The notes: a model not told the origin generated them from the sequence alone. Shown: positions 7,177-15,655, counted from the stretch's first letter. The stretch is DNA of 60,367 nucleotides from Rhodococcus sp. IEGM 1379 (GCF_030056815.1 NZ_JASHKR010000018.1:45870-106236); one strand, 5' to 3'. A program made the numbers and translations.

Positions 7177-8295
7177 ATGTCTGAGCGTAGTTCCGAAGCG
7201 TTTCTGATCGGCCTCGAATTCGAAGGTACCGGAGCGCATCCCCATTCATGGCGCCGCGAGGATTCGCGGGCCGAACAACTCTTCACAGCATCGTACTGGG
7301 TGGACCTTGTGACGGCCGCTGATCGCGGCGGGGTAGATCTGGCCTTCTTTCCGGATTCGTTTGCCCTGCAGGCAGAGGGTCGACATACGACGCGTGGACG
7401 GCTCGAAGCGGTCGCGACCGCGGCCCGGCTCAGTGCAGTGACATCGCGGATCGGATTGATTCCCACCGCAACGGTCACACACACCGAGCCGTTCCACATT
7501 TCCAAGGCGATTGCGAGTATCGACTTCTCGTCCACCGGTAGGGCGGGGTGGCAGGTAGAGGTGTCGGATACCGACGTGGAGGTGTCCCTGTTCGGCCGGA
7601 AAACTCTGCAGAGCAACGAATCTTTATGGGAGGAAGCGTCTGAAGCTATCGAGGTGGTCAGCCGGCTGTGGGATAGCTGGGAGGATGACGCCGAGATCCG
7701 AGATGCCGCGACCGGCCGATTCATCGATCGGGACAAGCTCCACTACGTCGATTTCGAAGGAAAGAACTTCTCGGTCAAGGGGCCGTCCATCACTCCTCGT
7801 TCGCCGCAGGGACAGCCGCTGATCACCGTGGACGCGAGACGTGCCGAGGCACGCGAGTTGGCAGTGCAGCGCGGCGATCTCATCCGAATCTCTGCCCCTG
7901 ACGTCAACGAGGCCAGTGCTACCGCTCGGCTTGTCCACGATCATGCTGAGAAGATCGGCCGGAGCGTGCGAGTTCTGCTCGACGTCGACGTCCTGCTCGG
8001 CGCCGATCGGGGAGCAGCAGACGATGCGTTGGCCGAACTCGAAGAATGGGCCGCCGCGCCCTATGCACCGAAATCCCTGTTCTATCGCGGTGACGCAGCA
8101 GGGCTCACTGCTCTACTACGTGAGATTCGTGGATATTCAGGGCTCGACGGCGTGGTCCTGCGACCGCTGGCCCTGTCATCCGGAGTGGAGAAGATCGTCG
8201 CCGACGTGTTGCCGGAACTGAATCCGCGACCGATAGCCGGCCCGACCCTACGTGAGCGGCTGGGATTCGAACTTCCCGTTAATCAGTTTGCGTAA
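7177..8295 (+). CDS. Luciferase-like (LLM class) flavin-dependent monooxygenase
   Basis: A 372-residue (beta/alpha)8 flavin monooxygenase with features of the NtaA/SnaA/DszA branch: GLEFEG at the start, FFPDSFALQ after the first helices, STGRAGWQVEVSDTDVE for the 'GR.aWN.VTS' flavin loop (altered here) and TPRSPQGQPLI before the C-terminal half. ATG 7177 has GAAAGG upstream. The altered flavin-loop residues compared with its neighbour suggest a different substrate or partner role. First gene of a four-gene block with gaps of 20 nt or overlaps. Such enzymes use FMNH2 from a separate reductase, and none is encoded nearby. Confidence 0.78.
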   Translation: MSERSSEAFLIGLEFEGTGAHPHSWRREDSRAEQLFTASYWVDLVTAADRGGVDLAFFPDSFALQAEGRHTTRGRLEAVATAARLSAVTSRIGLIPTATVTHTEPFHISKAIASIDFSSTGRAGWQVEVSDTDVEVSLFGRKTLQSNESLWEEASEAIEVVSRLWDSWEDDAEIRDAATGRFIDRDKLHYVDFEGKNFSVKGPSITPRSPQGQPLITVDARRAEARELAVQRGDLIRISAPDVNEASATARLVHDHAEKIGRSVRVLLDVDVLLGADRGAADDALAELEEWAAAPYAPKSLFYRGDAAGLTALLREIRGYSGLDGVVLRPLALSSGVEKIVADVLPELNPRPIAGPTLRERLGFELPVNQFA

Positions 8296-8315
8296 CAGAA
8301 GATTAAGGAAAATTG

Positions 8316-9686
8316 ATGACGCAGAACAGGATTCGCAAGCAGGTTCATCTGGGCGCGCACTTTCCCGGCGTGAACAACACCACGGTGTGGACCGACCCGG
8401 CTTCGAAGAGTCAAATCAACTTCAGCTCGTTCGAGCACCTTGCGCGAAGCGCCGAGCGCGGTTTGTTCGACTTCTTCTTTCTTGCAGAAGGGTTGCGACT
8501 ACGCGAACATCAGGGCAAGGTTCACGACCTCGATGTTGTCGGACGACCGGATACCTTCAGCATCCTCAATGCCGTAGCCGGTGTAACCACGCACCTCGGT
8601 TTGGCCGGAACGATCAACACCACATTCAACGAACCTTACGAGCTGGCCAAACAGTTCTCCACCCTCGACCATCTTTCCGACGGTCGCGCTGCCTGGAACC
8701 TGGTCACATCCTCGGATGCCTTCACCGGCGAGAACTTCCGTCGTGGTGGGTATTTGGAGCACTCCCAGCGTTATGCCCGCGCCAATGAATTGGTCGATGC
8801 AGTACGGACACTGTGGGACAGTTGGAGCATCGATCGACCGCTGGTCGATCGTGAACGCGGGATCTTCGCAACAGATCAACAGGTCGGCCAGTTCTCGCAT
8901 ACCGGAGAGCAATTCGACATCTCGGGACGCTTCGAACTGCCGCGCAGTCCGCAAGGGCATCCAGTTCTGTTTCAAGCGGGTGATTCCGACGAAGGTCGAG
9001 AGTTCGGTGCCGCCAAGGCCGACGCCATCTTCACCGGTCACGGAACCCTCGACGCGGGCAAAGCCTTCTACGCCGATGTCAAGGGGCGTCTCGCCAAGTA
9101 CGGACGAACGCACGCCGACCTGAAGATTCTCCCCGCCGCCACCTTCGTCCTCGGTGACAACGCGGCCGACGCACAGGAGAAGGCGTATCAGATCCGGAGG
9201 CAGCAGGTCGGCCCCCAGACCGCCATCGCCGTCCTCGAACAGGTGTGGGGCAGGGACCTTTCGCAATACGACGCAGACGGTCCGCTGCCGAAGGAAGATC
9301 CGACAGACGACGTCAACATCACGCGTGGACGCGTCCGCCACGTCAAGGATCCCCGTGCTGTGGCGGATCAGTGGCGCGCAAAATCGGAGGCGGAGAACTT
9401 GAGCATCCGCGAACTCATCATCGAAGTCACTGCCCGCCAACAGTTTGTAGGCAGTGCTGCCGAGGTGGCAGCCGAGATCGACAGCTACGTTCAGGGAGAC
9501 GCCAGTGACGGCTTCATTCTCGTTCCACACCTCACGCCGGCCGGCCTCGACGAGTTCATCGACACCGTGGTGCCGGAACTGCAGGACCGCGGCAGTTTCC
9601 GCACCGAATATGCAGGAACCACCTTGCGCAGCCACCTGAGTTTGCGCCATCCCCACGAGCAGGCTGAAGGAGTCCGCGCATCATGA
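8316..9686 (+). CDS. NtaA/SnaA/DszA-family FMN-dependent monooxygenase
   Basis: A 456-residue two-component flavin monooxygenase. Family hallmarks: GAHFPGVNNTTVW near the N-terminus, FDFFFLAEGL, LDHLSDGRAAWNLVTSSD (flavin-phosphate and substrate region), RSPQGHPVLFQAGDS and a C-terminal GFILVPHLTPAGLDEF. Length matches DszA, DmoA or CmoJ-type enzymes, which cleave C-S or C-N bonds in organosulfur or aminopolycarboxylate compounds. ATG 8316 has AAGGA six nt upstream. It overlaps the DUF1684 gene by 4 nt. Association with SAM-type control favours a C-S bond substrate (inference). Confidence 0.85.
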   Translation: MTQNRIRKQVHLGAHFPGVNNTTVWTDPASKSQINFSSFEHLARSAERGLFDFFFLAEGLRLREHQGKVHDLDVVGRPDTFSILNAVAGVTTHLGLAGTINTTFNEPYELAKQFSTLDHLSDGRAAWNLVTSSDAFTGENFRRGGYLEHSQRYARANELVDAVRTLWDSWSIDRPLVDRERGIFATDQQVGQFSHTGEQFDISGRFELPRSPQGHPVLFQAGDSDEGREFGAAKADAIFTGHGTLDAGKAFYADVKGRLAKYGRTHADLKILPAATFVLGDNAADAQEKAYQIRRQQVGPQTAIAVLEQVWGRDLSQYDADGPLPKEDPTDDVNITRGRVRHVKDPRAVADQWRAKSEAENLSIRELIIEVTARQQFVGSAAEVAAEIDSYVQGDASDGFILVPHLTPAGLDEFIDTVVPELQDRGSFRTEYAGTTLRSHLSLRHPHEQAEGVRAS

Positions 9687-10513
9687 CTGTTACCGAAACC
9701 GACATTCCCTCCGACATCTTTGTCAGCGATTGGAATGCATGGCATACGTTGCGCGATAAAACATTCAGTGAACCATTGGGCTGGCTGAGTCTGACGGCAC
9801 TGCACTGGCTGGTAGATGTTGATTCGACGTTTCCGGACCTACCGGGGACCTGGCGAGCGGACCAGGACGCCGTGATCATCACGGCCGAACTGTCGGACGA
9901 CCTTTCGGTCGACGGGTTCGCGGTGGATGGTTCAGCGACGCTCACACCGGTCGAAGGCGCGCCCGGACTCATCGTGAAGCACGGACCACGTTTGGTCGAG
10001 GTCATCCGTCGCACTGGCAATGTTGCTCTGCGGATTCATGACTCGTCGGCGCCGGCCTTGGTGCAGTTCAGCGGCATCCCGACGTTCGCTCCGCGATCGG
10101 AGTGGATCATCGAGGGCGTTTTCACTGCCTTCCCGCAGGCCCGAACCGTGACGACGGGTGCCGTGGTGCCCGGACTCGAGCATCACCACGACGCTCGGGG
10201 AACAATCAACTTCGAGTACGACGGCTCAACCCGTGAACTGATCGCCTTTGCGGGTCGAGACGATGGTTTCCACGTCTTGTTCACGGATACGACCAGTGGT
10301 GTATCCACCTACCCGGCTGCTCGGTCGTTGCACGTGAGCGCACCCGTTCCGGGAGGCGCGGTGGTGCTCGATTTCAATCGGGCGTCGAATCTGCCGTGCG
10401 CCTTCACCGACTACGCAACCTGCCCCGTCGCGCCCGCCGAGAATCGTCTGCCGTTCGCGGTGGACGCCGGCGAAAAGACCCCCGAGGGCCGCTCAGGAAG
10501 GGCGCTGTCGTGA
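9683..10513 (+). CDS. DUF1684 domain-containing protein
   Basis: A 276-residue soluble protein of the DUF1684 family, recognised from LGWLSLTALHWL near the N-terminus, the GTINFEYDG strand and the near-invariant C-terminal DFNRASNLPCAFTDYATCPVAP, whose key residues are D-F-N-R-A and N-P/L-P-C-A-(F/Y). The family has no established biochemical role. The gene overlaps the preceding monooxygenase (ATGA) and the next monooxygenase (GTGA), so all three are probably translated together. It may be an accessory or hydrolytic partner of the flavin enzymes; this is context only. Confidence 0.8.
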   Translation: MTVTETDIPSDIFVSDWNAWHTLRDKTFSEPLGWLSLTALHWLVDVDSTFPDLPGTWRADQDAVIITAELSDDLSVDGFAVDGSATLTPVEGAPGLIVKHGPRLVEVIRRTGNVALRIHDSSAPALVQFSGIPTFAPRSEWIIEGVFTAFPQARTVTTGAVVPGLEHHHDARGTINFEYDGSTRELIAFAGRDDGFHVLFTDTTSGVSTYPAARSLHVSAPVPGGAVVLDFNRASNLPCAFTDYATCPVAPAENRLPFAVDAGEKTPEGRSGRALS

Positions 10514-11652
10514 CTATTCCACTGTCAATCCTGGACCTTGCACCGATCAGTGAGGGCGGCACAGCCCGACAAGCGCTGAGGAATTCGTTGGACCTTGCCC
10601 TCTCGGCCGAAGCCTGGGGTTATCGACGGTACTGGGTGGCCGAGCATCACTTCGCCGGTGTGGCAAGTTCGTCGCCGGCTGTTCTGGTGGGCCTTATCGC
10701 TGCTGCTACCAACACAATTCGTGTCGGTTCGGCAGCAGTACTGCTGGGCAACAACACCGCTGCCGAGGTAGTGGAGGCGTTCGGGACCGTGGAAGCGTTG
10801 TACCCCGGACGTATCGATTTGGGAATCGGACGCTCGGGTCAGCGTCGCGTCGAGGCGCTGAAAGCCGTTGCATCCGAGAATGTTTCAGCGGAACGAGCAC
10901 GGCGGGATACGGTGGTGCGTGAGGGCGTCGTCATCCCGGCGCCCTTTGATCCGACAGGGTTGCTGACATCACCGCTTCTTCAGGCGTCGTTCGAAGCTCT
11001 TGCATTCTCGGGTGCGCAGGTTCCCGATTTCGACGAGCAAGTCGATGACATTCAGTCGCTGCTCAGCGGTACTTACCGCAGTCGGGACGGCGTCGAACTG
11101 CATGCGAATCCAGGCGAAGGCGCTGATCTCGAATTGTGGATATTCGGAAGCAGCGCCGGGCCCAGCGCGGAACTCGCCGGGAGGCTCGGCCTGCCCTTCG
11201 GCGCGAACTACCACGTCGCCCCGTCCAGCACCGTCGAGGCTGTGGAGGCATACCGCGGCGCGTTCCGTCCGTCGTCGACGTTGTCGAAACCCTATGTGGT
11301 GGTCTCGGCTGACGTAGTTGCGGCCGAGGACGACGCCACTGCGCGGGAATTGGCGTCCACATTCGGGCACTGGGCGCACAGCATTCGCAGTGGGCACGGG
11401 GCGATCCCGTATCCCGACCCGGCGACGGCGCTGCCGTTGACCGCGCAGCAGCATGCGGTGGTCGAAGACCGGCTGATCACCCAGTTCGTCGGCTCTCCCG
11501 GCACTGTTGCGGATCGGCTCGAAAGTCTGCAAAAACTGACCGGTGCCGATGAATTGGTGATTTCCGGTGTGACTCATCGGCATGAGGATCGTGTGCGCTC
11601 GTACGAGTTACTGGCCAGGGAGTGGGGGCTGACGGCATTACTTGCCGCATGA
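10510..11652 (+). CDS. LLM-class flavin-dependent oxidoreductase (MsnO8-like)
   Basis: A 380-residue single-subunit type luciferase-like oxidoreductase. It starts VTIPLSILDLAPISEGGTA, has RYWVAEHHFAGVASSSPAVLVG, TIRVGSAAVLLGNN and LYPGRIDLGIGRSGQR, the usual alkanal-monooxygenase-like pattern, and ends with a PGTVADRL motif. The GTG at 10510 overlaps the DUF1684 stop as GTGA. Last gene of the block; a palindromic element immediately follows. Substrate unknown; grouped with the putative organosulfur pathway by operon position. Confidence 0.8.
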   Translation: MTIPLSILDLAPISEGGTARQALRNSLDLALSAEAWGYRRYWVAEHHFAGVASSSPAVLVGLIAAATNTIRVGSAAVLLGNNTAAEVVEAFGTVEALYPGRIDLGIGRSGQRRVEALKAVASENVSAERARRDTVVREGVVIPAPFDPTGLLTSPLLQASFEALAFSGAQVPDFDEQVDDIQSLLSGTYRSRDGVELHANPGEGADLELWIFGSSAGPSAELAGRLGLPFGANYHVAPSSTVEAVEAYRGAFRPSSTLSKPYVVVSADVVAAEDDATARELASTFGHWAHSIRSGHGAIPYPDPATALPLTAQQHAVVEDRLITQFVGSPGTVADRLESLQKLTGADELVISGVTHRHEDRVRSYELLAREWGLTALLAA

Positions 11653-11660
11653 TCGGTCGA

Positions 11661-11740
11661 GTGAGCACCCCCTCTGTGAAGTGAGCACCCCTTTTTGCGC
11701 GCTGAAAGGGGTGCTCACTATGCAGAAGGGGTGCCTGCTT
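11661..11740. repeat. Nested palindromic intergenic element, copy 1
   Basis: Inner arms AGTGAGCACCCCTTT (11680-11694) and AAAGGGGTGCTCACT (11705-11719) are perfect 15-mers around a 10-nt loop. Outer arms GTGAGCACCCCCTCTG and CAGAAGGGGTGCCTGC also pair imperfectly. So the same motif appears twice on each side. It lies between converging genes, where it could act as a bidirectional terminator. Two related copies occur at 53787-53870 and 54857-54940. Confidence 0.85.
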
Positions 11741-11767
11741 CCCTCTGGCCTTGGGTACAGCCCACGG

Positions 11768-12715
11768 TCACGCCCCGATAGCGCCCGCGATCATCGGCCA
11801 GGAAGCGCGCATGTCCGCTTCGAATAGTCCCCAGGTGTGGGAGCCTTGCGGGAGATAACTGAAGGTCGCCGGGATGCCGAGTTGATTGAATCGCTGCTGC
11901 AACCCGGCGGTACACATCTGCGTGATGGATTCGAGTGCACTTCCCGGTATGACTCCTAGAACACCGACGAGAGAATTGATTCCGTCCACCGGCCCGGGGA
12001 TTCCGTTGCCAGTGGCGATGAACAGTGCTGTACCGCGCAGCTTTTCGGCGTTGACCATCGGGTCGTGAGCCGCCCACTCCGGGCCACCCGGAGGTCCCCA
12101 CATATTGGAAACGTTCCCGCGACCGAGTACTTCGACCATAGATCGCACCGCGGTCTGCCCCATGAGGTCGGCGGTTCGCGCGCAACCACTGTACGAACCG
12201 ACGGCGCGGTACAGGCCAGGTGCTTGGGCAGCCAGATCCAACACGGGGCCACCGGCCATCGACACGCCGCCGATGGCGTTCACTCCGGTGGTGTTGTACC
12301 GAGAGTTCACTGCGGCCGGTAGTTCCTTCGTCAGATACGTCTGCCATTTGTTGCGGCCCAGAACGGGGTCGTCGGCATTCCAATCGGTATACATGCTGAA
12401 CTTGCCGCCGATCGGCATCACCACATTGACGTGTTTGTCGTCGAAGAAGTCGCGGACACCGGTGTTGTTGAACCACGAGATCCCGTCTTCACCGCCGCCG
12501 ACTCCGGTCAACAGGTAGAAGGTCGGTGCGGGTCCGCCGCCGGCCGGGGAGATGACGTCGTTGCTGATCCAGCGGTCCATCGACGGTGAGTAGACGTCGA
12601 ACCGACTGGTTGTGGACTGCGCGGAAGCGCTCTGCGCGGTGAGGCTCAGGAACCCCGCCACTATCACCGCTGCCATCGTGAGATGGATGCCGAAGTGTTT
12701 TCCGAAGCGTCTCAC
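11768..12715 (-). CDS. Antigen 85-like mycolyltransferase / esterase, secreted
   Basis: A 315-residue alpha/beta hydrolase of the antigen 85 family, which transfers mycolic acids between trehalose mycolates and arabinogalactan in the cell envelope. N-terminal signal peptide (LTMAAVIVAGFLSLTAQSASA, key hydrophobic core with AxA-type cleavage). The serine nucleophile is in GGVSMAGG and the catalytic His in the C-terminal GSHTWGLFEADM, equivalent to the family's HSW block. I choose GTG 12715, eight nt after AGGAG; a GTG at 12721 lies too close. Its upstream region holds three 23-bp repeats. A mycolate enzyme supports a Mycobacteriales host. Confidence 0.87.
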   Translation of the reverse strand: MRRFGKHFGIHLTMAAVIVAGFLSLTAQSASAQSTTSRFDVYSPSMDRWISNDVISPAGGGPAPTFYLLTGVGGGEDGISWFNNTGVRDFFDDKHVNVVMPIGGKFSMYTDWNADDPVLGRNKWQTYLTKELPAAVNSRYNTTGVNAIGGVSMAGGPVLDLAAQAPGLYRAVGSYSGCARTADLMGQTAVRSMVEVLGRGNVSNMWGPPGGPEWAAHDPMVNAEKLRGTALFIATGNGIPGPVDGINSLVGVLGVIPGSALESITQMCTAGLQQRFNQLGIPATFSYLPQGSHTWGLFEADMRASWPMIAGAIGA

Positions 12716-12740
12716 GATCACATCTCCTGACGGTCGGCTT

Positions 12741-12799
12741 GTCCGGGTCGGACTGTGTGCTCGGTCCGGGTCGGACTGTCTGCTCGGTCCGGGTCGGAC
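12741..12799. repeat. Three 23-bp direct repeats, each a GTCCGGGTCGGAC dyad
   Basis: GTCCGGGTCGGAC occurs at 12741-12753, 12764-12776 and 12787-12799, exactly 23 bp apart, with nearly identical spacers (TGTGTGCTCG / TGTCTGCTCG). Each core is itself an inverted repeat (GTCCG-GGT-CGGAC). The array lies just upstream of the mycolyltransferase start, in the divergent region. Two-turn phasing suggests cooperative binding of a dimeric regulator, but a slippage-derived repeat is possible. Confidence 0.75.
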
Positions 12800-12902
12800 T
12801 GTGTACGCGGTCCCGATGCTGTGTGTATACCAACAGTGGCACAATGCGAATCAGAGCGGCGAATGTCCGATAAATGGTTGGGTGAGTGACGGAGGCGGAC
12901 TG

Positions 12903-13616
12903 ATGAGTGGGCAGGCGGATCGACCCGAGACTGATCTGGTCCGTCTGGGCTTCGGTCTGGCATCGATCACGCTGGGCGTGGCGCGCAGAACTGCGGATGC
13001 CGCGTTGGGATCGGTGGCGCGAATACCGATCATCGGTGAACCGTTGGATCACGCAATCGCGTCGGTGAGCGCACTGGGTAGCGATGCGATTGCATCGACC
13101 GCCGAGTTTGCGGACACAACGCTGCGCGCGGTGATCAAGGCAGTGGTGGCAGCGGCCTTGGCCGAAGTCGACATCACCAAGATCGTCATCGACAACGTCG
13201 ACCTCGACACGATTGCCGAAACCATCGACGTCGACAAGATCGCCGAACGAGTTTCTCTGGAACCGATCATCGACCGTATCGACGTCGACGACATTGCCGG
13301 CCGCCTGGACATCGAAGCTGTGATCAAACGCCTCGACCTCGACGGCATCGTGGATTCCGTGGATCTGGAACGGCAGATCAATCGCATCGATCTGGTGAAG
13401 CTTGCCGACGAGATCATCGAAGATGTGGACTTGCCGCAGATCATTCGCGAATCCACCGGTTCGCTGTCCACCGAAGCTGTTCGGGGCGCGCGCGTTCAAG
13501 GTATGCAGGCCGACGACGCTGTCGCCGGTTTTGTCGGCCGGTTGTTCGGGCGAGACAGCGACCGAGATAACGCCAAGGCCGACGAGAACTCCACGTCCGA
13601 AGAAGGCAGGAAGTAG
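12903..13616 (+). CDS. Conserved hypothetical protein with tandem nonapeptide repeats
   Basis: A 237-residue protein I cannot assign to a named family. Residues 1-87 are Ala-rich and weakly amphipathic. Residues 99-170 form eight exact nine-residue repeats of the pattern (V/I/L)-D-(L/V/I)-(D/E)-x-(I/V)-(A/I/V)-x-(R/S/T/E), for example VDLDTIAET, IDVDKIAER, IDVDDIAGR, LDIEAVIKR; a ninth imperfect unit follows. The tail is charged. No signal peptide. ATG 12903 has GGAGG seven nt upstream. It leads an operon with an RDD membrane protein (start directly after its stop) and a DUF202 protein, so it may be a membrane-associated scaffold. Function unknown. Confidence 0.8.
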   Translation: MSGQADRPETDLVRLGFGLASITLGVARRTADAALGSVARIPIIGEPLDHAIASVSALGSDAIASTAEFADTTLRAVIKAVVAAALAEVDITKIVIDNVDLDTIAETIDVDKIAERVSLEPIIDRIDVDDIAGRLDIEAVIKRLDLDGIVDSVDLERQINRIDLVKLADEIIEDVDLPQIIRESTGSLSTEAVRGARVQGMQADDAVAGFVGRLFGRDSDRDNAKADENSTSEEGRK

Positions 13617-14090
13617 GTGGCGAGTCAGAACTCCGGTCCCGCCGGAATTGTCACCCGCGGCATCGCCGGAGCGATCGACCTGGGCGTCGTACTGATTCTG
13701 ATGGGTTCAGGTTATGCCGGGGTCGGGTTTGTGCGGCTGTTGTTCTCGCCGCAGAACTTCACCTTCACACAACCTGGAATCTTCTTGTCCACCACAGCTT
13801 TTCTTGCGGTCTCGATCAGCTATCTGACGGTGTGCTGGGCCACCACCGGACGGACCGTCGGTGCCTTGGTGATGGGATTACGCGTCGTCAAGTCCCGTCA
13901 TCGTCTTGTGCGATGGCCGTTGGCGTTGGTCCGTGCAGTTCTGTGCACGCTGTTCGCGTTCGGACTTCTGTGGGCGGCGGTAGACAAGCGTCGACGGTCG
14001 TTGCAGGACATAGTGCTTCGGACGGCGGTGGTGTACGACTGGAGTCAGGATCCTGACATTGTCGTCACCCACGGAGTCGAGGAATCGTGA
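13617..14090 (+). CDS. RDD family membrane protein
   Basis: A 157-residue integral membrane protein. The RDD signature is visible: RGIAGAIDLGVVLIL (Arg and Asp of the first helix) and TTGRTVGALVMGLRVV followed by RAVLCTLFAFGLLWAAVDKRRRSLQDIV, the conserved C-terminal helix with the D-R-R-SLQD turn. About four membrane segments. The GTG at 13617 immediately follows the stop of the repeat protein, and the next gene overlaps by 4 nt. RDD proteins are of mostly unknown role; some act in Na+/H+ exchange or stress. Confidence 0.85.
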   Translation: MASQNSGPAGIVTRGIAGAIDLGVVLILMGSGYAGVGFVRLLFSPQNFTFTQPGIFLSTTAFLAVSISYLTVCWATTGRTVGALVMGLRVVKSRHRLVRWPLALVRAVLCTLFAFGLLWAAVDKRRRSLQDIVLRTAVVYDWSQDPDIVVTHGVEES

Positions 14091-14434
14091 CCGAGCCCAA
14101 TCGCCCCGACGAACGATTCACCCTTGCCAGTGAGCGCACGTTCCTAGCATGGATGCGAAGTTCGTTGGCACTGTTGGCCGGTGGGATCGCGGTAGTTCAG
14201 TTGGTCCCGGAGTGGAGTACGGGTTGGGTACGCACAACCCTCGGGCTGATTCTGATCACAATGGCAGCCGCGTCGGCGTTGGTGGGTATGCGTCGGTGGT
14301 TGCAGGTGAAGAAGGCTCTCGAAGACGGTGCCCCGATGCCGGAACCCCACGCGCTGTGGCTGTTTGCCCTGGTACTGGCCGGAGTTGCCGTCGCCGCCGG
14401 CGTGGCGACGGTTGTCACGAGCCTCGCGCGGTGA
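14087..14434 (+). CDS. DUF202 (YidH-like) membrane protein
   Basis: A 115-residue protein with three predicted helices (about 24-44, 51-70 and 87-110). The N-terminal DERFTLASERTFLAWMRSSLAL is the DUF202 hallmark; key residues L-A-x-E-R-T-x-L-A-W. GTG 14087 overlaps the RDD gene stop. DUF202 domains occur in VTC/polyphosphate-related and small membrane proteins; no function can be given here. Last gene of the three-gene operon. Confidence 0.85.
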   Translation: MTEPNRPDERFTLASERTFLAWMRSSLALLAGGIAVVQLVPEWSTGWVRTTLGLILITMAAASALVGMRRWLQVKKALEDGAPMPEPHALWLFALVLAGVAVAAGVATVVTSLAR

Positions 14435-14569
14435 GATCCGCGTAGAAGTCCGCGGGCCCGCTGGTTAGTCTGCAAAGAAGGGTCTGCGTAGGCGGACACG
14501 GGACTCGGTCCCGGCAATGACGATGCACAGCCGCAGTCATAGTGACGCAACAACACAGAGGAGCAGATA

Positions 14570-15583
14570 GTGGCGCAGGAACTCAAGCTCGGATACAAGG
14601 CCTCGGCCGAGCAGTTCGGACCTCGGGAACTGGTGGAGCTGGCGGTTCTTGCAGAACGCCACGGCATGGATTCGGTTGCGGTCAGTGACCATTTCCAGCC
14701 GTGGCGCCACAACGGTGGCCACGCACCGTTCTCACTCGCGTGGATGACGGCCGTGGGCGAGCGCACCGAGCGCGTGCAGATCGGCACCTCCGTGATGACA
14801 CCGACGTTCCGGTACAACCCGGCGGTTATCGCGCAGGCGTTCGCGACCATGGGCTGCCTGTACCCGGGACGCATCATGCTCGGCGTCGGCACCGGTGAGG
14901 CACTCAACGAGATCGCCACCGGATTCCAGGGTGAATGGCCGGAGTTCAAGGAACGCTTTGCGCGGCTTCGTGAGTCGGTTCGCCTGATGCGCGAGTTGTG
15001 GCTCGGCGATCGCGTCGATTTCGAGGGCGAGTACTTCACGACGCGTGGTGCCTCGATCTACGACGTGCCCGAGGGCGGTATCCCCGTCTACATCGCCGCC
15101 GGTGGACCTGTTGTCGCACGATACGCCGGCCGTGCCGGTGACGGTTTTATCTGCACATCCGGTAAGGGCATGGATCTCTACACCGAGAAGTTGCTGCCGG
15201 CAGTGGCAGAGGGCGCTGCCAAGGCTGAGCGCGACGTCGCGGAGATCGACAAGATGATCGAGATCAAGATCAGCTACGACACCGATCCCGAAGCAGCGCT
15301 CGAGAACACCCGTTTCTGGGCGCCGCTCTCACTCACCCCGGAGCAGAAGCACAGCATCGAAGACCCCATCGAGATGGAAGCTGCAGCCGACGCGTTGCCC
15401 ATCGAGCAGGTTGCGAAGCGCTGGATCGTCGCATCCGATCCGGACGACGCCGTCGAGCAGGTCAAGGCGTACGTCGACGCCGGATTGAATCACCTGGTGT
15501 TCCATGCGCCGGGCCACGATCAGCGACGGTTCCTCGATCTGTTCGAGCGCGATCTGGCGCCGCGGTTGCGCGCGCTGGGCTGA
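14570..15583 (+). CDS. fgd: F420-dependent glucose-6-phosphate dehydrogenase
   Basis: A 337-residue (beta/alpha)8 enzyme that oxidises glucose 6-phosphate while reducing deazaflavin F420, supplying F420H2 for redox defence and detoxification. Active-site features of FGD are present: SDHFQPW (D40, H41, W45), [19 protein letters not shown] (107-114) and the glycine-rich [11 protein letters not shown] phosphate region. GTG 14570 is preceded by GAGGAG. It occupies the Rv0407 position, just before pta-ackA. Its last codons and stop lie inside a 23-bp tandem repeat, and a terminator follows. Confidence 0.95.
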   Translation: MAQELKLGYKASAEQFGPRELVELAVLAERHGMDSVAVSDHFQPWRHNGGHAPFSLAWMTAVGERTERVQIGTSVMTPTFRYNPAVIAQAFATMGCLYPGRIMLGVGTGEALNEIATGFQGEWPEFKERFARLRESVRLMRELWLGDRVDFEGEYFTTRGASIYDVPEGGIPVYIAAGGPVVARYAGRAGDGFICTSGKGMDLYTEKLLPAVAEGAAKAERDVAEIDKMIEIKISYDTDPEAALENTRFWAPLSLTPEQKHSIEDPIEMEAAADALPIEQVAKRWIVASDPDDAVEQVKAYVDAGLNHLVFHAPGHDQRRFLDLFERDLAPRLRALG

Positions 15584-15630
15584 TATCGCGAGACGCGCTG
15601 GGCTGATATCGCGAGACGCGCTGGGCTGAA
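15572..15630 (+). repeat. 23-bp tandem duplication spanning the fgd stop codon
   Basis: GCGCTGGGCTGATATCGCGA plus GAC occurs at 15572-15594 and 15595-15617, with a 13-nt third partial copy at 15618-15630. The first copy contains the last fgd codons (A-L-G) and TGA. The unit is not a multiple of three, but the stop in the first copy makes it harmless. It looks like replication slippage. Confidence 0.85.
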
Positions 15631-15655
15631 TTGTCTGCGTAGATCGAAGTCCGGT

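Noticed and set aside
8499..9656. 385-codon minus-strand open frame
   Set aside because: Shadow of the NtaA-family monooxygenase gene; low-complexity Gly/Val/Arg product without recognisable domain.
12741..12799. CRISPR-like interpretation of the three 23-bp repeats
   Set aside because: Repeats are directly adjacent with 10-nt conserved spacers, only three units, and no cas genes nearby.
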